Shown: positions 7,815 to 13,092 of the stretch, piece after piece | How positions within the stretch are numbered: the stretch's first letter is position 1 | Layout of the letters: every line of letters begins with the position of its first letter | Made by a program: the position numbers and the translations under genes | From: Physocladia obscura | Taxonomy: Eukaryota; Chytridiomycota; Chytridiomycetes; Chytridiales; Chytriomycetaceae | Assembly (NCBI GenBank): GCA_027596945.1 | Contig: JADGJH010000929.1 | Span: 1 to 13,092, forward strand | Direction of reading: 5' to 3' | DNA: 13,092 nucleotides | The notes under the pieces: model-generated | The model's database searches: none | What the model was told of the DNA's origin: nothing | What the model saw: the letters and a program-made list of their open reading frames with translations, nothing else

Positions 7815-8856
7815 ATGATATCCACTTCAACATTGAATTCGATCCTTCTCGGAATTTATGGATTAGGAATTATACTCAATGGTGTGCCATTATTTGTATC
7901 GGTGATAAACTACAAAATGTTGCTTACACATCGCATGGACCGAGTGACCAGTAAGTCCAAGATATTTTTTTATCTTTCGACTCACATGAGCATGATTCAG
8001 CCGGATTGCTCTGTGCAAACTTTCTGTGGTGCTTTGGTCGTACTATTTTTCATGTTCAAGAGCTTGAAAATGAAACGACTGCCTCAAACATTCTTGCGGC
8101 CTTGTTCAGCAACATTATTCTTCTAATCATTTTTGCCCTCAATGGACACTTGTCAATGGAACGCTACTTTCAGATTCGAGATCATCCGCATGCTCTGAAG
8201 CTGTATGTTCTTTTATACATCACGCTTGGAATCTATATTTCCGTGATGGTGTGGGCTTTTGCAACTTCGGTAAACTAAAAAATTTTCCTGCTATGAATAA
8301 AAAAATCTTGATTAAATACAGCCAACTTCGACTGGTATTGTTCCAAATCTGCCTTTGCAACGCACGGGATGGATGATTGTCGTCTCCTTTACCTTCACCA
8401 GTACACTTCTTGTCATGATTTGGTGCTACACGCGCACTTACATTTTTTCCACCAAAAAGCTAAAGGAACATCCTCAATTATTGTTATTTTTCGTCGGAAT
8501 CCCTGATTCAGAAGATCCAGAGACTGTTCGGGCTGTTCGAATGAAGATCCAAAGGCAAATTCTTTTCAGATGCGTTGTTTTGTCCGGCAGTTTTGTCGCA
8601 ACTTATTTTGTAAGAAAGCGATTCAACTATTTTTATTCTTATTATTCAAATAACTCAATTAATTTTATAGCCACTATTTGTTTGGTCAATTTTGCTTTTC
8701 AAAAACGAGGGAAACCCTTTAGCATTTGACGCTGATATGCAGTTCTTCGCAGGAACATGCATTACACTCACTTGTGACATGCTTATTTCACCGATATTAA
8801 TTGTATATTTTAAAGGCGACCTGCGAGATGCACTTTATTTTCCGAATAAAATGTAA
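7815..8856 (+). CDS. Rhodopsin-like (class A) seven-transmembrane receptor
   Basis: Exons are 7815-7950, 8001-8269, 8322-8609 and 8671-8856, giving 292 aa. Phases match at all junctions and the introns are only 50-61 nt. Seven hydrophobic segments are visible: about 8-32 (with GLGIILNG, the TM1 Asn), 47-64, 76-98, 111-132, 150-175, 213-240 (ATYFPLFVW, the TM6 Pro) and 253-275. TM3 ends in MERY (E99-R100-Y101), the E/DRY switch. TM7 has SPILIVYFKGDLRDAL, a variant of the NPxxY plus helix-8 ending. Class A receptors signal through heterotrimeric G proteins at the plasma membrane; the ligand is unknown. The first extracellular loop has an NET glycosylation sequon. The usual TM3-ECL2 disulfide cysteines are not evident. 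The start is the ATG nearest TM1; an in-frame ATG at 7746 would add an improbable Lys-rich leader. An AATAAA (8845-8850) lies just inside the stop. Confidence 0.8.
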
Positions 8857-9075
8857 ACTTCGGTTGTGATTTCCAGTTTAGACAAGAATTTAAAAGCAGA
8901 AGAATTCGAAAAAATTTTCTTTATTGTTGAAGTAACTCTTGAAAGCTGTATTGAAGTTTTAGGGATTTTGGAATACGATGTTGACTTGTTCGCCCACCAA
9001 CCTCACACATCAAACTATACACATTCAAATCACTTCATTTGCTTAACAATTATAAAAGAAAAAGGGCACAACAAC
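8857..9075. other. Short convergent intergenic gap
   Basis: There are 219 nt between the 7TM stop and the ALYREF-like stop. An open frame starting here runs antisense over the ALYREF-like last exon and is taken as a shadow. No clear AATAAA was seen for the ALYREF-like gene on the minus strand. Confidence 0.5.
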
Positions 9076-10243
9076 TCATCGTACAAAACGGCCCCCCAAT
9101 CGCTCCGTGATTGGAGTTTTTCTCTCAACACTTTCAGTTGCACGGTTTGCTTCAAGTCTGTCAGAATACATTCCTCCAATCACAACTGCACCTCCAGATG
9201 TTTTCAAGACAGGCACAGTTGCAGGCTTTATGGAACCAGTACCCCGTCCAGTAATTTGAAGACTACGGGGGGTATTGATGACGACTTCCTCAAGTTTGAG
9301 GGTCCTTCCTGAAGTATTGGCGATGTTGAATACGAATATAATCTTACAAGAAAAACAAACCATCAGCAACAAGTCCGTTGAAGGTTTCAATTGCACTCTT
9401 AGCCGAGCTACTTTCCTTGAATAAAATATCAGCAGTTCCTGTAGAACTGACAGCATCAATAGAGACTGAAGATTTGAGAATAACTCCAAATTCAGAAAAC
9501 GTGGCCTATTTTCCGTTAGTTATGCAATTTCAAAGAATGAAGAATTATACCTGAACATCAGCAGCACTGGCTTTTGGATCTAAATTATGCACACGGACAA
9601 GGACTCCTCCTTGTTGTTGCGCGGGTTGAATTTGCATCTGAACAATGCTGCCAACACCACTACCCAGTAATACATCCCCCACTGATCTTTTAATGAAATT
9701 AGACGAGGCTACTCCTGGCTTGACTGCACCCAAACGTGAAGCAATTCCTCCATTAACATTGTTTCCGCTTGGCCGAGAAGAGGAAGCGCGATCGTCTGAA
9801 ACGGCCGCCGGCTGCGCAGGACCAATTTTTTGGCGAAGATCTGATACGGGGCCCTTGTATCTGTCATGGCGCCAAGGCTCATCGGGATTGGGACGTCTCT
9901 GCGGGGTTTATGATTTTTTAGAGTGATTGGTATTAAAATAATAATTCCACCTGGTATGGGGCACTTCTGTTGTCTCTGTTATCTCTGCCGTCCCTACGGT
10001 CAAAGCCACGGGTAGTTTGTTTCTCGCGTGAATTGTACGTGCGGTGGTTGCGGGAGTAGTAAGTGCCGGCTGCTGTTTTATCTGCGAAAGTTGTTTTGGA
10101 TGACGGTTTTGCGACGTTTTCGTCGAGTACCTAATAGAATATTCGTCAAAGTAGTTGTTGGAAAGCAAAGATGTCAGTTAATCGCGCAAAATTCCGAGTT
10201 GCATGCAACAAACCATCTTGTCGTCAATCAAATCAGCATGCAT
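9076..10243 (-). CDS. ALYREF/REF-family mRNA export adaptor
   Basis: Exons on the minus strand are 10243-10214, 10130-9951, 9898-9551, 9505-9361 and 9308-9076, giving 311 aa. Introns are 83, 52, 45 and 52 nt and all phases agree. REF proteins belong to TREX, bind RNA and hand mRNA to the export receptor. Seen in order: a short acidic N-terminus; an R/N/D-rich stretch (about 45-66); APYQRRPNPDEPWRHDRYKG (67-86), matching ALYREF's APY plus WxHD motif, whose W79-x-H81-D82 contacts the exon junction complex in ALYREF; an inserted linker of about 80 residues; and one RRM (168-245) with RNP2 VRVHNL and RNP1-like GTADILF (209-215). The tail of about 65 residues has no clear UAP56-binding motif and ends near an ITERLGG motif, echoing IASRLGA in the linker. 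POLDIP3/SKAR is the main alternative, but the APY-WxHD block favours REF. Exon 1 rests on phase and the short distance only. Confidence 0.82.
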
Positions 10244-11004
10244 TGAAAGTTGTTTTTCTTGACAAATAAGTGACCCACATTTCGAAGCTCTAAAATGACA
10301 TGGGTATGGCACCATCATAAAGTTACCAATTTTGTACAAAATCTTTACCACTTCACCTGACCTTTAACAGCTTTGGAAGTAAAAGGGTCTCAACTGGCAA
10401 GCTCTTTACAATTTTTAAACTTGATGTTGGCAATCTGATCTGTTTTTGTACAATGTATCAAAAACCACTATGTCAATCCTTTGACAAACTTGACATGCAA
10501 ACATGCAAATGCCATCCAAAATGATCAAAACCTGCTCTCTCTAGCATGGGATCTTCTATAATGCTTGTGGTATCACATTGTATTATCTGATCTTGTGGAA
10601 GTGAAGTGACTCTTATACAAAGATATAAAATGTAAAGAGTGGCTTTAAACTAACCTGCAGGGTACTTCAACATGAAATTAAAGTAACCTCATGAATGGCA
10701 CATGGCAAACATTCATATGACTTTACAGATTGAAATTTGTACAACAGACTGCCAATGCAATCAGTAATTGCAAGAAAAAAAGCTGTAGATGTTGCAGATA
10801 AAAAAAAACTTTGTGCCTAACAAAATTGAGGCCAACATGTTGTTTTTACTGCTGTTAATTTAGCCAAATTTTGAAATTAAAAAATGAATAAAGAATAAAT
10901 TGTCTTTTTTTAATCGACAATTTTTTGTAATATGGATTTTAAAGCCAAAAAAAAAGTTGTGGTAAGATTTTTGAAAACTTCAAACAATATTATATTCTTT
11001 ATTC
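10244..11004. other. Intergenic, almost CpG-free
   Basis: No gene found on either strand. Between about 10284 and 10914 I see no CpG at all. It lies downstream of the Cache-HAMP gene and upstream of the ALYREF-like gene. A tandem CATGCAAA (near 10495-10510) is present. I looked for remains of a cyclase or kinase output domain on the minus strand and saw none. Confidence 0.6.
10998..11003 (-). terminator. AATAAA poly(A) signal of the Cache-HAMP gene
   Basis: AATAAA on the minus strand begins one nucleotide after the TAA stop (11007-11005). It supports the view that the protein really ends here and does not run into a further catalytic exon. Confidence 0.55.
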
Positions 11005-13036
11005 TTAAAGTTGTAGGCCAGGAGCTGTGGTAGATTGTTTGTGAGAAGATTCTTTTAACTCCCTGTTTTTTCTAATCTGACGTGCAAAAGCCTAATTATG
11101 TGAAATTCAAAAAGACAAAATACATAATTCAACTGTCATACACATACTTTCACCATGATCAAAAATGTTGTTTCAACATTATTCAATTCTGAAACCAAGC
11201 TGGTACTGTTTAAAGTCCCAGATTCAAGAACAGAGAAGTCAAATTTTGTTAGCTGCAGTTTTATTAGTTTTATCATTACTTTTCAAAGCTTTGAAAAAAA
11301 CCTTTTCCATTGACTTTGCTAACCGTTTCAATGGAATTGACCCCAAGTAAGCCAATACACCTGATAAAAAGAGTCCACCTACAGCAATAAGTAAAGATGC
11401 CATTAAGCCATCACGAAAAGCACTGTCACTTGTTCCTGTCAAAAAAATTTCACAAATAAGTGAATGTGACCTAAATTGAAATGTCATGCACAACCATAAA
11501 AGTCAGATCTTGGCATGAATGAAACCAATGTATAGACTTGATCTGTTCCAGTCATATAAACAAGTTGGGTTGCCACAATATAAGAAGTTTCAGCAATAGT
11601 CATGAAGTTGATTGTAAAGTTTGTTGGAATAGTGAATGCATTTGTTGTAGCAGAAATTCCAAAATTTAATGCCAGAAATGTTCCAACAGCATTAACATGA
11701 GGGTCTGGATTGTTTGAATAGCTATTGTACCTGAATGTTAGATTTGGAGCAACCTTTATTATTATTTTTTTCTTGCATTATTATCAAAGTTAATATACAA
11801 AGAACAAATATTGAAGACTCAACAGTTCCATTCATTGTACTTGCAATCATCAATCCATTGTCATCCAGCAAAAATATATTTGATTTTGGAGATGGAAGCA
11901 GGGAATTAAGCAATTCTTCAATAACAGTGAGACAATTGAAGTTCAGCATTCCCATGCGTTGGGCAGTAATGTTTGTGTCCCCTGGTGTATACAATAAGCG
12001 TAATTGCAGCAAATATGTTGAGAGAAGTGGTGATGAAAATGATTGAATATAATAAGCAGGTTTTGCTTGATAATGGTAAAAATCCAAATCTGTTGAAATT
12101 GGAGGATATCCAGGTACAAGAATAATTTCAGGTGCTAGCAAAAACTGTATTATCAATAAAAAGTAAAAGAAAATAAAAAGAACTCACAAATAAAGTTGCC
12201 CGAAATTGTATCAATGAATTTAACCATCAAATTTGGACCTCCAGCCAGACTGGCATACACTTGACAGTAGCAGACACCACTTTTGCTTGTGATATTTCCC
12301 AAAGCACAGGGAAATTGTGAGAAGCCAATTGTATTCAGGTAAATTTGCTTTTGCTTTCCGGTGATATTTGGATGAAAATCAATAGTTACTGATTGTAGTA
12401 AATTATTTTCCAGCATGTTTTCATATAGCGTGAGTGATAAATTTTTCTGTTTTTTGTTGTTAGAAATAATCCAAATAAAAAAAAAAAAAAAAACAATGGA
12501 AATGAAAAATTTTAAAAATTAAAAATTAAATAAAAAAAAAAAAATAGTAATAAAAAAAAAAAAAAAAATTGCTGTTATTTTCGAAAGATTATAAGCAGAA
12601 GGGAAAAATATATAACTAAGTAAGAGCAAATTTACAATCACTGATTGGTCTAAAAACTTATAAAACCCAGCGGAAATCAAAGCGAGGTTTGTCTTTTTTT
12701 ATTGTTATATATTTTTTAGATTTAAATATCAAATTTTGCCATACAGTGATCAATCGGGTTGTCAAATCTTGCGTTATTTCGACAGATCTACTGAGAGCAA
12801 TATATCCAAGCTTTTGATAATTTTTTATTTATATTTTTGATATTTTTAATTTTTTATTGTTTGTTTTTGCCAGAACCTTATTACTTAACTGGAATTGCCG
12901 TACATACCAACACAAAGATTATAAGTGACAAAATAATTACTGTAATCGGAATCGTGAAACGCGGTGAAACTTTTGACGGTTCCCCTTTACTGTTACGTAT
13001 AGTGTCATTTTCATGAGCAAGTTGTGCGACATTCAT
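11005..13036 (-). CDS. Double-Cache, transmembrane, HAMP-like sensor without output domain
   Basis: Exons on the minus strand are 13036-12908, 12810-12745, 12446-12188, 12134-11824, 11753-11495, 11435-11302, 11252-11148 and 11091-11005, giving 449 aa with all phases matching. Layout: cytosolic N-terminus (1-25); TM1 (about 26-48), built across the exon 1/2 junction; a long extracellular Cache region (about 50-345) with several N-glycosylation sequons (HPNITG, GNITS, TNIT, MNGT, PNLT, TNFT), the FLLDDNGLMIAS strand, and YTLVSFMPRSDFYG, the usual close of a dCache_1 domain; TM2 (about 350-372); and a HAMP-like linker (IPLKRLAKSMEKLTKFDFS, then NNVETTFLIMVKAF) to about 425. In relatives this linker leads to a cyclase or histidine kinase. 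Here a 28-codon last exon and AATAAA end it. It probably binds a small extracellular ligand; the output is unknown. Exons 3-8 are strongly CpG-depleted, exons 1-2 are not. Exons 2 and 4 have weak, A-rich acceptors. Confidence 0.75.
12477..12568. repeat. Three long A-runs inside intron 2 of the sensor gene
   Basis: Runs of about 18, 13 and 17 A (T on the coding strand) lie within 92 nt in the 298-nt second intron of the Cache-HAMP gene, by far its longest. They are prone to sequencing or assembly length error, which bears on whether an exon could be hidden here. Confidence 0.8.
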
Positions 13037-13092
13037 CTTTCCAAAAAAAAAAAAAATTTTAACATTTTTAACATTTTTTACCTTTTTTACAA

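Noticed and set aside
8866..9312. 148-codon plus-strand open frame
   Set aside because: It is antisense to the last exon of the ALYREF-like gene and its first half is low-information AT-rich sequence.
9908..10168. 86-codon minus-strand frame across exon 2 of the ALYREF-like gene
   Set aside because: A different frame of the same exon carries the R/N/D-rich stretch and APY motif and joins in phase to WxHD; this one does not.
10244..11004. Remnant of a cyclase or kinase domain downstream of the sensor gene
   Set aside because: Minus-strand frames are short and show no catalytic motif.
1..13092. CRISPR array, bacterial operon or ribosome-binding features
   Set aside because: Introns and eukaryote-specific families throughout; no regularly spaced repeats.

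Overview
The window is eukaryotic nuclear DNA. Genes are split by short GT-AG introns, mostly 45-109 nt, in AT-rich sequence. Splice phases agree at every junction proposed here, and several in-frame introns simply read through. The gene set (NOP56, an ALYREF/REF export factor, an AIP-type co-chaperone, a rhodopsin-like 7TM protein and a double-Cache plus HAMP membrane sensor) points to an opisthokont. The Cache-TM-HAMP protein, with the linker style I associate from memory with zoosporic (chytrid-type) fungi, and the fungus-like NOP56 make such a fungus my best guess. A holozoan relative is not excluded, and no search was run.

Layout. 1-1098 is CpG-poor DNA with at most the tail of a gene. 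1099-1608 (+) is a small RanBP2-type zinc finger plus tRNA-binding OB-fold protein. 1758-3788 (+) is NOP56 in five exons; its first coding exon is apparently the bare ATG, and its 320-nt first intron carries an unexplained antisense ORF. 3856-5822 (-) is an AIP/XAP2-like protein, convergent with NOP56 and only 67 nt from it. 5823-7814 has no supported gene; it holds repeated GAGGTGG/GATA-like elements, a GC-rich island with an inverted repeat and a G-run, and a hairpin. 7815-8856 (+) is a four-exon 7TM receptor. 9076-10243 (-) is a five-exon ALYREF-like factor. 10244-11004 is nearly CpG-free. 11005-13036 (-) is an eight-exon Cache-TM-HAMP protein that ends without an output domain.

Three genes serve RNA metabolism (box C/D snoRNP core, mRNA export, probable tRNA binding), two sense signals at the membrane, and one is a probable HSP90 co-chaperone. 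Nothing suggests an operon or one joint pathway. The most notable points are the sensor without an output domain, the zinc finger/OB pairing, the NOP56 first intron, and the alternation of CpG-depleted and CpG-normal segments. Gene models were joined by eye from reading frames and splice motifs. Identities are by recognition of family motifs; no database was consulted.
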